Positions 9,166-18,035 of a DNA stretch of 64,000 nt are shown in pieces. Each line of letters begins with the position of its first letter. The stretch's first letter is position 1. Position numbers and translations under genes: made by a program. Source of the stretch: Parasphingorhabdus litoris DSM 22379 (GTDB lineage Bacteria; Pseudomonadota; Alphaproteobacteria; Sphingomonadales; Sphingomonadaceae); the NCBI RefSeq assembly GCF_020906275.1, contig NZ_CP086727.1:248001-312000 (forward strand), read 5' to 3'. The notes beneath the pieces were generated by a model. That model saw only the letters and a program-made list of their open reading frames with translations. It was not told the origin of the DNA and searched no databases.

Positions 9166-10191
9166 ATGTTTGACACGCCGCATCGCCGTTACAATCCGTT
9201 GAAAGACGAGTGGATATTGGTGTCACCACAGCGGCTGTCGCGTCCGTGGCAGGGCGACGAGGGGGAAACGGAAGAACAGCCACCGTCCTATGATCCCGAA
9301 TGCTATCTGTGTCCGGGCAATGGGCGGATTACCGGCGAGCATAATCCCGATTATGACGGTGTGTTTGTGTTCAAGAATGACTTTGCCGCCTTGATGGAAG
9401 ATGTGCCGGTGGAGCAATCCGATGATCCACTGTTCCGCGCCGAGACCACGTCTGGCGAATGTCATGTCATCTGTTTCTCGCCTGATCACGGCAAGTCCAT
9501 GCCGCAACTGTCCCGGGAACAGATCAGGGCAGTTGTGGACACATGGTGTGAGCTTTCGGAAAGGCTGGGGCAAACTTACGCATCGGTTCAGATTTTCGAG
9601 AATAAGGGCGCAATGATGGGCTGTTCCAACCCCCATCCCCACGGGCAAGTGTGGGCCGCGAGCCACGTGCCCGACGAACTGCGCCGCGAAAATGACAGCA
9701 TGCGCGGCCATTTCGTGAACTTCGGAACACCCATGCTGCTCGACCTGGCAAAGCGCGAAGCAGAACTTGGCGAGCGAGTGGTGGTGCAAACCGATCACTG
9801 GCTGGCGATCGTACCCTATTGGGCGGAATGGCCGTTTGAGACGCTGCTGCTTCCCCGCTTTCCCGTACAGCGCATGCCGGACCTGAACGCGGAACAGCGG
9901 GACGATCTGGCCGTGGCCTTGCGAGCGCTCACCGCACGTTATGACAATCTCTTCCAGTGCAGCTTTCCTTATTCCATGGGCTGGCACGGCGCGCCCTTTG
10001 GTGAGGATGACGCGGCGCATTGGCAGCTCCACGCGCATTTCTACCCGCCGCTTCTGCGCTCTGCCACCATCCGCAAGTTCATGGTCGGCTATGAAATGCT
10101 AGCCGAAGCTCAGCGCGACCTCACCCCCGAAAAAGCGGCAGACATGCTGCGATCCATGAGTGATACCCGTTTCAGCGAGCAGAACCGATGA
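9166..10191 (+). CDS. galT: Galactose-1-phosphate uridylyltransferase
   Basis: The 341-residue Leloir enzyme exchanges UMP between UDP-glucose and galactose-1-phosphate. It begins with the typical RRYNPLKDEWILVSPQR and the zinc-site cysteines ECYLCPGN. The active-site HPHGQVW carries the uridylylated histidine, preceded by KGAMMGCSNPH. The second half has WAEWPFETLLLPR and the metal-ligand histidines in the HAHFYPPLLR strand. It lies directly after the symporter, and its stop overlaps the galK start by four bases (ATGA). No galE or galM is present in this window. Confidence 0.95.
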   Translation: MFDTPHRRYNPLKDEWILVSPQRLSRPWQGDEGETEEQPPSYDPECYLCPGNGRITGEHNPDYDGVFVFKNDFAALMEDVPVEQSDDPLFRAETTSGECHVICFSPDHGKSMPQLSREQIRAVVDTWCELSERLGQTYASVQIFENKGAMMGCSNPHPHGQVWAASHVPDELRRENDSMRGHFVNFGTPMLLDLAKREAELGERVVVQTDHWLAIVPYWAEWPFETLLLPRFPVQRMPDLNAEQRDDLAVALRALTARYDNLFQCSFPYSMGWHGAPFGEDDAAHWQLHAHFYPPLLRSATIRKFMVGYEMLAEAQRDLTPEKAADMLRSMSDTRFSEQNR

Positions 10192-11372
10192 TCGCGGAAC
10201 GCCGTGCGCTTTTGCAGGAACGGGTGACGCAGGCCTTTATCGACGACTACGGCACAGAACCGGCATTGCTAGTGGCGGCACCAGGCCGCGTGAACCTGAT
10301 CGGCGAACATACCGACTATAATGACGGTTTCGTTTTGCCTTGTGCAATCGACTATGAAACGATGGTCGCGATAGGACCAGGCAGCGGAAGTCAGGTCGAT
10401 GTGATCGCCTGCGACTTTGACAGCGATCGTGACAGCTTTGATCTGCATGCAGTTTTTGCAAAACAGGCAGAAGAATGGAAAAACCACGTCCGCGGTATTG
10501 CCGCTAGCCTGACCGACAAAGGAGTAACGCTCAATGGCGCAAATATCGCCGTTGCCGGCAATGTACCTCAGGGCGCAGGTCTTTCTTCCTCCGCTTCGCT
10601 TGGTGTCGCTTTGGCTAAAGCATTCACTGAACTGAACCAGGTGGGCGCGCTGAATGAGACGGAACTGGCACTGACTGCTCAACATAGCGAGAATCACTAT
10701 GTCGGCTGTGCTTGCGGAATCATGGATCAGCTGGTGTCTGCGCGCGCGGAAAGAGGGGCAGCGTTGCAGATTGATTGCCGATCCCTGACCACAAAGGCAG
10801 TTCCGATCGCCGAGGATCTGGCCATAATGGTCATTCATTCGGGCGTTCAGCGGGGATTGGTTGATAGCGCCTATAATGAAAGGCGAGTGCAATGCGAAGC
10901 CGCTGCCGCGCATTATGGTGTTGCTGCGCTACGCGATGTAACCATCGCGCAACTCGAAGTCGAAAAATCGGGACTGGATGACCTCAGCTATCGCCGGGCA
11001 CGCCATGTCGTCACAGAAAATACGCGCACATTAGCGGCGGCAGAAGCCCTGAAAGCCGGCGATCTGGCAATGCTCGCCAAACTTATGACGGAGTCGCACG
11101 CTTCTATGCGCGACGATTTCGAGATTACCGTGCCATCCATCGATCGTCTGGTCGAAATAGGCGCAGAACTATTGGGTGAGACTGGCGGTATTCGGATGAC
11201 GGGCGGCGGTTTTGGCGGTTGTGTCGTTGCGATAGCGCCGAAATCTCAAGTGGCAGCATTGGAAGTCTGGGTAAACGAACACTATCAAACACCTGATGGT
11301 GGTCAGGCGCGGTTTATCTTGTGCGCGCCATCAAGTGGTGTTTCGGTCCTATCCGACGGTGCAGCTCACTAA
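10188..11372 (+). CDS. galK: Galactokinase
   Basis: The 394-residue GHMP kinase phosphorylates galactose at C1. The galactokinase signature GRVNLIGEHTDYNDGFVLP is at about residues 29-47. The ATP-binding GHMP motif VPQGAGLSSSASLGVA is at about 125-140, followed by GIMDQLVSA carrying the catalytic aspartate. The C-terminal motif RMTGGGFGGCVVA is intact. The start codon overlaps the galT stop. It is the last gene of the symporter-galT-galK operon, and the next gene converges from the other strand 38 bases on. Confidence 0.96.
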   Translation: MIAERRALLQERVTQAFIDDYGTEPALLVAAPGRVNLIGEHTDYNDGFVLPCAIDYETMVAIGPGSGSQVDVIACDFDSDRDSFDLHAVFAKQAEEWKNHVRGIAASLTDKGVTLNGANIAVAGNVPQGAGLSSSASLGVALAKAFTELNQVGALNETELALTAQHSENHYVGCACGIMDQLVSARAERGAALQIDCRSLTTKAVPIAEDLAIMVIHSGVQRGLVDSAYNERRVQCEAAAAHYGVAALRDVTIAQLEVEKSGLDDLSYRRARHVVTENTRTLAAAEALKAGDLAMLAKLMTESHASMRDDFEITVPSIDRLVEIGAELLGETGGIRMTGGGFGGCVVAIAPKSQVAALEVWVNEHYQTPDGGQARFILCAPSSGVSVLSDGAAH

Positions 11373-11410
11373 GCCGCATTTTCGTCGCGAAAGCGACGGC
11401 CGCTAAAATG

Positions 11411-11998
11411 TTACTGACCCGGTATGCCGGGTGGTGGACCGCCAGGAATGCCGCCTTGTTGCTGCATCTGTTGTTGCAGTGCCTGCATTTGTTCTGCCGA
11501 GATAAAGTCGAGCAATGTGACGTCGAAGATCAAAATCGAATTGGCTGGCAATTCAGGGCCCGGTGACTGCTCGCCATAGCCAAGCTCAGAAGGGATCCAG
11601 ATCCGGTATTCACCGCCGCGTTGCATTAATTGCAGGGCTTCTGAAAATCCAGGTACGACGCCGCCTACCGGCATTGGCGTCTGCTCGTTCTCATCAAATA
11701 CATTGCCGTCGCGGGTGGTGCCCCGATATTTCACCAGAGCCGTATCGGTTGCTGTAGGTGAAGGGCCTTCACCGGGCTTCAATATTTTATATTGCAGGCC
11801 CGAATCTGTGGTTACGACGCCATCTTCGTCGCCATTATTTGCAAGAAACTGTTCATTGGTAGCGCCGGTTTCCACCGCGTCTTGTGTGCCAGCATAAGCC
11901 AGAGCAGCAGCGATAATCAAAACCAGTGCCAGTCCGATCCACATTTTTGGCAGCGAACCTTTTTTGATCGGCCGGATGGGTACAGTGGTTACGGACAT
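11411..11998 (-). CDS. FKBP-type peptidyl-prolyl cis-trans isomerase, membrane anchored
   Basis: The 195-residue protein has a short cytosolic N-terminus, one membrane segment (about 20-37, WIGLALVLIIAAALAYAG) and a periplasmic FKBP domain at about 65-170. Domain landmarks are GLQYKILKPGEG, VKYRGTTRDGNVFDEN, VVPGFSEALQLMQRGGEYRI, PSELGYG and ILIFDVTLLD. A glutamine/proline/glycine-rich tail follows. It probably catalyses proline isomerisation in exported proteins. It is followed 3' by the convergent galK and preceded by rpsU on the same strand, with no obvious functional link. Confidence 0.9.
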   Translation of the reverse strand: MSVTTVPIRPIKKGSLPKMWIGLALVLIIAAALAYAGTQDAVETGATNEQFLANNGDEDGVVTTDSGLQYKILKPGEGPSPTATDTALVKYRGTTRDGNVFDENEQTPMPVGGVVPGFSEALQLMQRGGEYRIWIPSELGYGEQSPGPELPANSILIFDVTLLDFISAEQMQALQQQMQQQGGIPGGPPPGIPGQ

Positions 11999-12042
11999 AT
12001 CGGACTACCTGTTATGTGAAAGTCAAGAGCGTTGCGCGGCTC

Positions 12043-12249
12043 TTAGATGGTGCCGTCGCGTTCCATCCGCTTGCGCTCCATTTTGCGCGCACGACGTACA
12101 GCAGCAGCTTTTTCGCGTGCACGCTTTTCGGAAGGCTTCTCATAATGGCGGCGCAGTTTCATTTCGCGATAGACGCCTTCACGCTGCAATTTCTTTTTGA
12201 GCGCCCGAAGGGCCTGATCAACATTATTGTCGCGAACCATGATTTGCAT
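12043..12249 (-). CDS. rpsU: 30S ribosomal protein S21
   Basis: The 68-residue, very basic protein [20 protein letters not shown] continues with the conserved [19 protein letters not shown], the hallmark of bS21, which helps base pairing at the anti-Shine-Dalgarno end of 16S rRNA. The C-terminal tail [18 protein letters not shown] is the long alphaproteobacterial form. It lies upstream of the FKBP gene on the same strand. Confidence 0.96.
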   Translation of the reverse strand: MQIMVRDNNVDQALRALKKKLQREGVYREMKLRRHYEKPSEKRAREKAAAVRRARKMERKRMERDGTI

Positions 12250-12543
12250 AAGACTGAGTAACTCCGTTCAATATCGTATCTGGACCGGGTCAATTCATCG
12301 CCGGCCGAAAATTATTTAAGCCATAAAAAAGGGTTTGCAGATGATTCGTTCAGCTGCAGTTGGAGCGCGCCTAACAGGCTAATCTCCCGATTTCAAGCAT
12401 TTCCGACTCTATAATGTGGCATTTTTGCCCCAGTTGCACTTCATTTGTACGCCGGATTTCCGCCATGAAAGCGTTTTGATTATACTCCCGGCCTGTGTCA
12501 TGCTGACCCGAAAGTGCAGTACAAGCGAATCAGGAGACGGAAA

Positions 12544-13320
12544 ATGGCAACCGCAATCAATGTTCAGTCCAGTTGTAGCGAAGACGAATGGCAAGCGCGA
12601 CAGCGGCTGGCGGCCTGCTATCGAATATTTGCTTATCTCGGTTGGGATGAATTGATTTTCAATCACGTCACCCTGAAAGTTCCCGACGAGGGCGCTGATG
12701 ATAATGGGGCATTTCTAATCAATCCCTATGGGTTGCATTTCAGCGAAGTTTCGGCTTCGACGCTGGTCAAAATCGATATAGACGGTAATACGCTCGATGG
12801 ATCGACTTTCCCGGTCAACAAAGCGGGATTCACCCAGCATAGCTTGTTCCACCGCGAACTGCCGGATGTGCATGCGATCATCCATACCCATACCACCGCA
12901 ACCATGGCTGTCGCATCTTTGGAAGGTGGTTTGCAGCCGCTGAATTTCTATGCCGCCGCCATTGTTCCGCGCCTAGCTTATCATAAATTTGAGGGTGTGA
13001 CTGTACATGAGGATGAAGGCCCACGCTTTCTTGCTAGTCTTGGTAAGAAGCGCATGATGCTTCTCGAAAACCATGGCCCGGTCGTAATGGGCAAAACGTT
13101 GGAAGAGGCGTTTTTAAACCACTGGGTCCTGCAACGTGCTTGTGAAATCCAGATGCAGACATTGTCCATGGGCAAGCCGGTGGTGATTGGCGAAGAAGTG
13201 ATCAAGAAACATTTGGCCAATCTGTCACAGGCATCGATTGATCCCGCCATTCAAGGTGTACCAGAATTTGACGCGATGGTGCGGCTGATTGACCGGGAAG
13301 ATAAAAGTTGGCGGGAATAG
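12544..13320 (+). CDS. Class II aldolase/adducin-family protein
   Basis: The 258-residue protein has a class II aldolase/adducin head domain. LGWDELIFNHVTLKVPD opens it, the zinc-ligand histidines are in IIHTHTTATMAV (H114, H116), and a third histidine is in LLENHGPVVMG. Family members are zinc aldolases (fuculose- or ribulose-phosphate type), while the many bacterial relatives closest to this type have no proven substrate. The start at 12544 has AGGAGA in front. A GTG ten codons upstream would put basic residues before it and is less likely. The following small gene overlaps its stop by one base. Confidence 0.85.
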   Translation: MATAINVQSSCSEDEWQARQRLAACYRIFAYLGWDELIFNHVTLKVPDEGADDNGAFLINPYGLHFSEVSASTLVKIDIDGNTLDGSTFPVNKAGFTQHSLFHRELPDVHAIIHTHTTATMAVASLEGGLQPLNFYAAAIVPRLAYHKFEGVTVHEDEGPRFLASLGKKRMMLLENHGPVVMGKTLEEAFLNHWVLQRACEIQMQTLSMGKPVVIGEEVIKKHLANLSQASIDPAIQGVPEFDAMVRLIDREDKSWRE

Positions 13321-13643
13321 TGAACGAGCAGCCAGATTTATTCTGGTTAAAAATCCGTCTGTTGGTCTATTTTATGGGGGCATGGGTGATCGTGTTCACG
13401 TCTCTGCGCGGCAATATTGGTCTCTTGCCACTGTTTGCTGTGTTCGGGTTGGGTATCGCTGTTTATCTTGAAAAATGTCCAGTTTGCGGTGAACAGGTTT
13501 TTCGGTTCCCAAAAGGGGGTGGTTACTTTAACCTCGGTGACATCCAGTTTTTTAGAGTCATCCGGATGCTTCTAAAGCAAAATAGACTTCCATGCTTCGA
13601 CAACTGTGATCATGGACCGCGGGAAAAATTTCGCTATGAATGA
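13320..13643 (+). CDS. Small membrane protein with a CPxCG motif, unknown function
   Basis: The 107-residue frame starts at a GTG overlapping the last base of the aldolase-like gene. Two hydrophobic stretches (LLVYFMGAWVIVFTS and IGLLPLFAVFGLGIAVYL) are followed by a cytosolic zinc-ribbon-like half, KCPVCGEQVF, and a basic tail. It is not a family I recognise. The tight spacing (one base before, six after) places it in an operon with the aldolase-like and 2Fe-2S genes. Confidence 0.6.
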   Translation: MNEQPDLFWLKIRLLVYFMGAWVIVFTSLRGNIGLLPLFAVFGLGIAVYLEKCPVCGEQVFRFPKGGGYFNLGDIQFFRVIRMLLKQNRLPCFDNCDHGPREKFRYE

Positions 13644-13649
13644 CGGTAT

Positions 13650-14189
13650 ATGACCAAATTCACCGTCAATGACCGGCCCGTCGAATATCGGATGGACGCC
13701 AATACGCCGTTGCTTTGGGCGCTGCGAGATGCGTCCAATCTCACGGGTACGAAATATGGTTGCGGTACGGGTGATTGCGGGGCCTGTATGGTGGAAGTCG
13801 ATGGCGAGGCAATACGCAGTTGTCTGGTTACAATTGGCGAACTTGAAGGCCGGTTCATCACCACGATCGAAGCACTGTCACGTGATCGCAGCCATCCGGT
13901 ACAACAGGGATGGGCAGCGGAAAACGTGCCGCAATGTGGTTTCTGTCAGTCTGGCATGATCATGGCCGCTTCAGTATTGCTGAAGAAAAATGTCAATCCT
14001 TCGGATGACGAGATTGACGAAGCGATAACCAATATCTGCCGTTGTGGCACCTATCCGCGCATTCGTGAGGCCATCCAGCGGGCTGCGCGGGTAGCACGCG
14101 GCGAGGATGTGCTCAGCAGTGCGCCACCGCCTGGTATTGATCCTGCGGACGCAGCAAAAGCAGTGCCAGCGCTAACACCAAAAGAATAG
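13650..14189 (+). CDS. (2Fe-2S)-binding protein, small subunit type of molybdenum hydroxylases
   Basis: The 179-residue protein has the two-cluster layout of xanthine dehydrogenase-family small subunits such as IorA. The N-terminal ferredoxin domain has C38, C43 and C46 (YGCGTGDCGACMVEV) plus C58 (RSCLV). The helical domain has C96 and C99 (QCGFCQSGM) and C130 and C132 (NICRCGTY). The partner molybdopterin subunit is absent on both sides, and the next gene is an unrelated receptor on the other strand. The acidic/proline tail after about residue 150 is not part of the fold. It could serve a large subunit encoded elsewhere. Confidence 0.88.
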   Translation: MTKFTVNDRPVEYRMDANTPLLWALRDASNLTGTKYGCGTGDCGACMVEVDGEAIRSCLVTIGELEGRFITTIEALSRDRSHPVQQGWAAENVPQCGFCQSGMIMAASVLLKKNVNPSDDEIDEAITNICRCGTYPRIREAIQRAARVARGEDVLSSAPPPGIDPADAAKAVPALTPKE

Positions 14190-14486
14190 CGGTCTAATGG
14201 GGAGCAGGCGCAGCTGCATTCGATGCGCCAGGGCCTGCTTCTGGTCCCAAATTTAAATTAGTACACGCTGAGCCTATCGATGGGGTTTGGGGTGGGGTAA
14301 TCGACAGACCCAGCATGCTTCAAGGTTCGTAGTCAATCACGAACGATTAGTAAATTCAGCAATTCGAAAAGTAAGTGCGCGAGCGCTGAATGTTGTAATT
14401 AGACGACCGGATAGAGGCTTGTCTGTGTTTGGTTTCGGATGGGAGTTCCGACTGCACATCGAGCCCCCATCCAAAATACCGTCAGA
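14190..14486. other. Intergenic region between convergent genes, no gene seen
   Basis: About 300 bases between the 2Fe-2S gene and the end of the TonB receptor gene. An imperfect dyad GGATGGGAG / CCCCCATCC at about 14438-14472 could end receptor transcription, but it lacks a clear U-tract. The short frames here have poor composition and no ribosome sites. Confidence 0.4.
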
Positions 14487-16721
14487 TCAGAAACGTCCGG
14501 TGATCGAGAAACGCGCGTTCAATGGCGCACCTACCGTTGCCTGATGGGTACTGTGGGAGTTTGGGAAATAGACAGTATCCGTCAGATTCTCGATATTAAC
14601 TTGCAGGCGCAAATTATCTGTGACGTCGAAATGCGCTGCCGCATCAATACGAGTGTAAGCTGGCAGAACAGCGGTGTTCCCGTTGTTGATAAAGCTCTCA
14701 TCCTGATGCGTCAGCCCAAGCCCGAAGCCTATGCGATCCGATATCTGGATGGAGTTCCAGATAGAGAACATGTTTTCCGGAAGTTCACGCAGACGCAAGC
14801 CGGTTGGCCCATTGCGATCAACCTGTTCGCCGTCAAGATAACTGTAGCCAGCGGAAACGAACCAGTTATCGGTGACCTGCCCTCGAAGTTGCAGTTCAAA
14901 ACCGCGAATTTTCGAGTCGATAATATCCAACGTTGATGGGTCATTATCATTCGGTTGCGGCGAGCTTTGCTCAATCTCGAAGACGGCAGCGGTGAAGCTC
15001 AGGCCCTGTTCAAAGTCCCATTTGAGCCCTGCTTCCAGGTTCTTGAAGGTGTTGGGATCAAGAGCATTATTGTCACCGTTGATATTAGCAAATTGTTCGC
15101 CGCTGCGTGGTAGAAAGCTCTCGCTGTAACTGGCGTAGAAAGAGACGTTCTCCCTTGGCTTGATGATCAGGCCTGCACGGGGCGAAAATTCCTCGTCCTT
15201 GCGGGTTCGGATATTGGCTCCAGGGACGTTGTTTACGGTGATATCGAAGCTGTCAAAACGGCCGCCGAGCACAACATTCAGCCAGTCGGTCACCTTGATT
15301 TCGTCCTGAATATAAAGCGAAAAGACATCAATATCCACGCGTGTGTCATCATTGAGGATATTTGGGCTTGCGATACCGGCATTGGCTACGGTGAAATCAC
15401 CGAAGCTATTGACGTTTGGCGTGCCATCAGCACGGACACCCACGCCGCCACGCAGATTGAGCGGGCGAGCAATCAGGAAATCTGTTTGGTCGGTGCGTGT
15501 CTGTGCAGCGGCCTCCGCCTCTTCGGGTGTCAGTCCGGTGTCGATAAGTGCTTGAATTTCAGCAGCCCGGTCAGCGGCCTGGGCCGACCAGAATGAATTG
15601 AAGCGATTCTGATTGGATGACGTATTGATATACTCGCCACCAAAGATCAACGTGTGGCTGAGGCTGCCTGTTTCAAACTCTCCGACCAGATTGCCCGATA
15701 AGATCAGGTTTTCGCGCTCTGTGGTATCAACATAGCCATCAAGGGTCACAACGTTAGGCGAGTTCGCCTGATCATAGCCCGAAGCGTAGAAGTTCGAGTA
15801 AACTTTATCATAGTCGCCATAAAAGGCACTGAAATTAGCTTTGAAATTGTCTGAAAATGCATGCTGCAGATTGGCGCGGAGCAGATGCGCTTCCAGCTCG
15901 GTAAAGTTCAGCTCGGGATCACCGAAAACGACGTTTCGAAGGGCTGAAACCGGTCGACCGTCCGTGCCGGTTGGAATGCCCCGGTCAATGAACCGCTCAT
16001 GGTCGGCATATTCATACGACAGGTCCAGCGTCGTGTCCGGGCTGATCTGTAACCGCACGGTTGGATTGAAGCCGATGCGATCACCATCATAAAAATCGCG
16101 GTGATTGTTCAGGCTCTCATACATCGCATTAATACGAACCCCCACATTGTCACCGGCAGCAACGTTGATGTCACCCTGGATGCTGAATTCGCCAAAAGTG
16201 TCGATCGCAACTTGACCGCCACCAAAGGTCTCGCCGATCGTACCTTTCTTGGTCACGCGATTCAAAATGCCGCCAGTGCCGCCACGACCAAATAGAAGTG
16301 CGTTCGGACCGCGCAGGATTTCAACCTGCTCGAGGTTGTAGAGGCTGCGATAATATTGAACATCGTCACGGATACCATCGATATAGAAATCTGCCGTTGA
16401 CCGGACACCGCGAAAGACAACAGCGTCACGATGGCCCTCGCCCTGCGTATTGTTCACGCCAGGTGTATAGTCGATTATCTGGCCAATGCTGGTAAAGCCG
16501 CGCTGTTTTATCTCGTCAGCGGTCACAATCGACAGGCTTTGGGGAACGTCAATAATGGGTGTTGGTGTTTTAACAGCATTTATCTGGTTCGAATAAAGGA
16601 CATCACCCAAGACAATAATGTCATCACCGCTACCTCCTGATTCCACATCTTCTGCTTGGGCAACAGCCGGTACCATCATGGTTGTGGCCAAAAAGGTTGA
16701 AATCATTGTGTTCTTCAACAT
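14487..16721 (-). CDS. TonB-dependent siderophore receptor (catecholate/ferrichrome type)
   Basis: The 744-residue outer-membrane receptor imports an iron chelate using TonB energy. A signal peptide (residues 1-23, ending AVAQA) precedes a plug domain at about 55-165 with DVPQSLSIVTADEIKQRG, then FRGVRSTADFYIDGIRDD and LEQVEILRGPNALLFGRGG. A 22-strand barrel ends in the aromatic ARFSITGRF. The plug wording resembles Fiu/FhuA-like receptors, but the ligand cannot be fixed. Its promoter carries several Fur boxes, so it should be induced by iron starvation. It diverges from an ArsC-family gene. Confidence 0.93.
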   Translation of the reverse strand: MLKNTMISTFLATTMMVPAVAQAEDVESGGSGDDIIVLGDVLYSNQINAVKTPTPIIDVPQSLSIVTADEIKQRGFTSIGQIIDYTPGVNNTQGEGHRDAVVFRGVRSTADFYIDGIRDDVQYYRSLYNLEQVEILRGPNALLFGRGGTGGILNRVTKKGTIGETFGGGQVAIDTFGEFSIQGDINVAAGDNVGVRINAMYESLNNHRDFYDGDRIGFNPTVRLQISPDTTLDLSYEYADHERFIDRGIPTGTDGRPVSALRNVVFGDPELNFTELEAHLLRANLQHAFSDNFKANFSAFYGDYDKVYSNFYASGYDQANSPNVVTLDGYVDTTERENLILSGNLVGEFETGSLSHTLIFGGEYINTSSNQNRFNSFWSAQAADRAAEIQALIDTGLTPEEAEAAAQTRTDQTDFLIARPLNLRGGVGVRADGTPNVNSFGDFTVANAGIASPNILNDDTRVDIDVFSLYIQDEIKVTDWLNVVLGGRFDSFDITVNNVPGANIRTRKDEEFSPRAGLIIKPRENVSFYASYSESFLPRSGEQFANINGDNNALDPNTFKNLEAGLKWDFEQGLSFTAAVFEIEQSSPQPNDNDPSTLDIIDSKIRGFELQLRGQVTDNWFVSAGYSYLDGEQVDRNGPTGLRLRELPENMFSIWNSIQISDRIGFGLGLTHQDESFINNGNTAVLPAYTRIDAAAHFDVTDNLRLQVNIENLTDTVYFPNSHSTHQATVGAPLNARFSITGRF

Positions 16722-16735
16722 TCAAAACTTTCCCT

Positions 16736-16797
16736 GGATAATGATTCTTGAGATTCATTCTCAATATCGTTGAGCGTCGTAGTGATAATGATTCTCA
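16736..16797. promoter_or_regulatory. Cluster of Fur boxes between the siderophore receptor and the ArsC-family gene
   Basis: TGATAATGATTCTCA at 16783-16797 matches the 7-1-7 Fur consensus in all but one position of the dyad. TGAGATTCATTCTCA at 16749-16763 is a second copy with one mismatch. An overlapping weaker copy GGATAATGATTCT starts at 16736. The cluster lies 15 to 76 bases upstream of the receptor start and about 90 bases from the other gene. Iron repression of the receptor is expected. Confidence 0.8.
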
Positions 16798-16888
16798 CAA
16801 GCAATGATAAATTTGGTTTTTTGAGATTTTCCTTGCAGTTGGAAATTGGTGGTGTTTTCTGGCAACAGTGATTTTTATGGAGAAAGAA

Positions 16889-17239
16889 ATGAAAGCGACA
16901 ATCTGGCACAATCCCAAATGCGGTACCTCTCGCAAGACTCTGGCTCTGCTCGAAGAAGCGTCGAACGTTGAAGTTACTGTTGTCGAATATCTTAAAAATC
17001 CGCCCAGCCGTGCCAAGCTGGAACAGCTCTATCGTGATGCTGGTATCAGCCCACGGGAAGGCTTAAGAACGCGCGGTTCGCCCGCTGAAGAGATGGGATT
17101 AACAGATGATAGTGCCACGGCTGACCAGATTTTGGATGCCATGGCGAGTGAGCCGATCCTGATCGAGCGTCCGCTGGTAGAGACTGACAAAGGCGTCCGC
17201 CTATGTCGGCCGCAAGAACGGGTACAGGAGATTATCTGA
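16889..17239 (+). CDS. arsC: Arsenate reductase family protein, glutaredoxin-coupled ArsC type
   Basis: The 116-residue protein aligns along its length with E. coli ArsC as I recall it. The active-site cysteine is C11 in HNPKCGTSRKTL. VVEYLKNPPSRAKL and GISPREGLRTRG (arginine equivalent to R60) follow, and PILIERPLVETDKGVRLCRP holds the other two arginines. ArsC reduces arsenate to arsenite with glutathione and glutaredoxin, but no arsenite pump or ArsR is adjacent, so the physiological role is open. The start at 16889 has GGAGAAAG in front. It diverges from the iron receptor across a Fur-box cluster. Confidence 0.88.
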   Translation: MKATIWHNPKCGTSRKTLALLEEASNVEVTVVEYLKNPPSRAKLEQLYRDAGISPREGLRTRGSPAEEMGLTDDSATADQILDAMASEPILIERPLVETDKGVRLCRPQERVQEII

Positions 17240-17288
17240 CGATTCTAGGATTTGGCGATTAAGCTCGTTCACTTTCCGGATCACAGAT

Positions 17289-18020
17289 ATGGCCACAATC
17301 GCAATTTACAGTATGAAGGGCGGCGTTGGTAAAAGCTGTACCGCGGTTAGCCTTGCTTGGAATAGCGCCATCCAATCATCGCGGCGGACCCTCGTCTGGG
17401 ATCTCGATCCCCAGGGTGCTGCGTCTTTCATTTTAAATGGCGACAGACACAAGAAAGACCGCGCACGTGCGATGATTGCAGGTGATATCAAGCCAGCCAA
17501 GCTCATCAAGCCGACCACAATTGAGAATGTTGATCTTCTGGCAGCAGATGTGTCTTTGCGCGGGCTGGATCGGTTCTTTTTCGATCTGAACAAGAAAAAA
17601 TATATGGGCAAAATCTTGCGAGAGCTCAAAAAAGACTATGATCGGATCATTCTCGATTGTCCGCCAGGATTGACGGAGACCAGCGAACAGATTTTACGCA
17701 ATGCCGATTTGGTGATTGTACCAGTCATTCCGTCGCCATTGTCAGAACGAGCGTTAACCGATGTACAGACTTTCCTCGATTCCCGGCGGCGCAAACATGC
17801 GCCGTTGTTGCCGGTTTATACGATGGTCGATCGCCGCCGGACGATTCACAAGGAAACGCTCGCCAAAAAACCGAAATGGCCAACCATTCCCATGTCTAGC
17901 GATGTTGAACGCATGACTCGGTTGAAGAAACCACTGAGCGAGCTAGCCCCACGCAGTCCCGCCGCTGTGGCTTATGCAAAAATTTGGCGGGGCATCGAGA
18001 AGAAGCTTTCGAAACGCTAG
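17289..18020 (+). CDS. ParA/MinD-family ATPase without a ParB partner
   Basis: The 243-residue protein has a deviant Walker A motif, YSMKGGVGKSCTAVSLA (signature lysines K10 and K15). Walker A' is in VWDLDPQGAAS and Walker B is in YDRIILDCPPGL. Such ATPases dimerise on DNA or membrane and position cargo. No parB, parS-like cluster or replication gene is adjacent, so this is an orphan ParA of the kind that segregates protein complexes or has unknown cargo. It follows the ArsC-family gene by 49 bases on the same strand, and the downstream GGDEF-EAL gene converges on it. Confidence 0.87.
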   Translation: MATIAIYSMKGGVGKSCTAVSLAWNSAIQSSRRTLVWDLDPQGAASFILNGDRHKKDRARAMIAGDIKPAKLIKPTTIENVDLLAADVSLRGLDRFFFDLNKKKYMGKILRELKKDYDRIILDCPPGLTETSEQILRNADLVIVPVIPSPLSERALTDVQTFLDSRRRKHAPLLPVYTMVDRRRTIHKETLAKKPKWPTIPMSSDVERMTRLKKPLSELAPRSPAAVAYAKIWRGIEKKLSKR

Positions 18021-18035
18021 ATAGCATTGCTTTAC

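Noticed and set aside
14287..14544. Small plus-strand frames between the 2Fe-2S gene and the TonB receptor gene
   Set aside because: No ribosome site, odd composition, and partial overlap with the receptor gene end.
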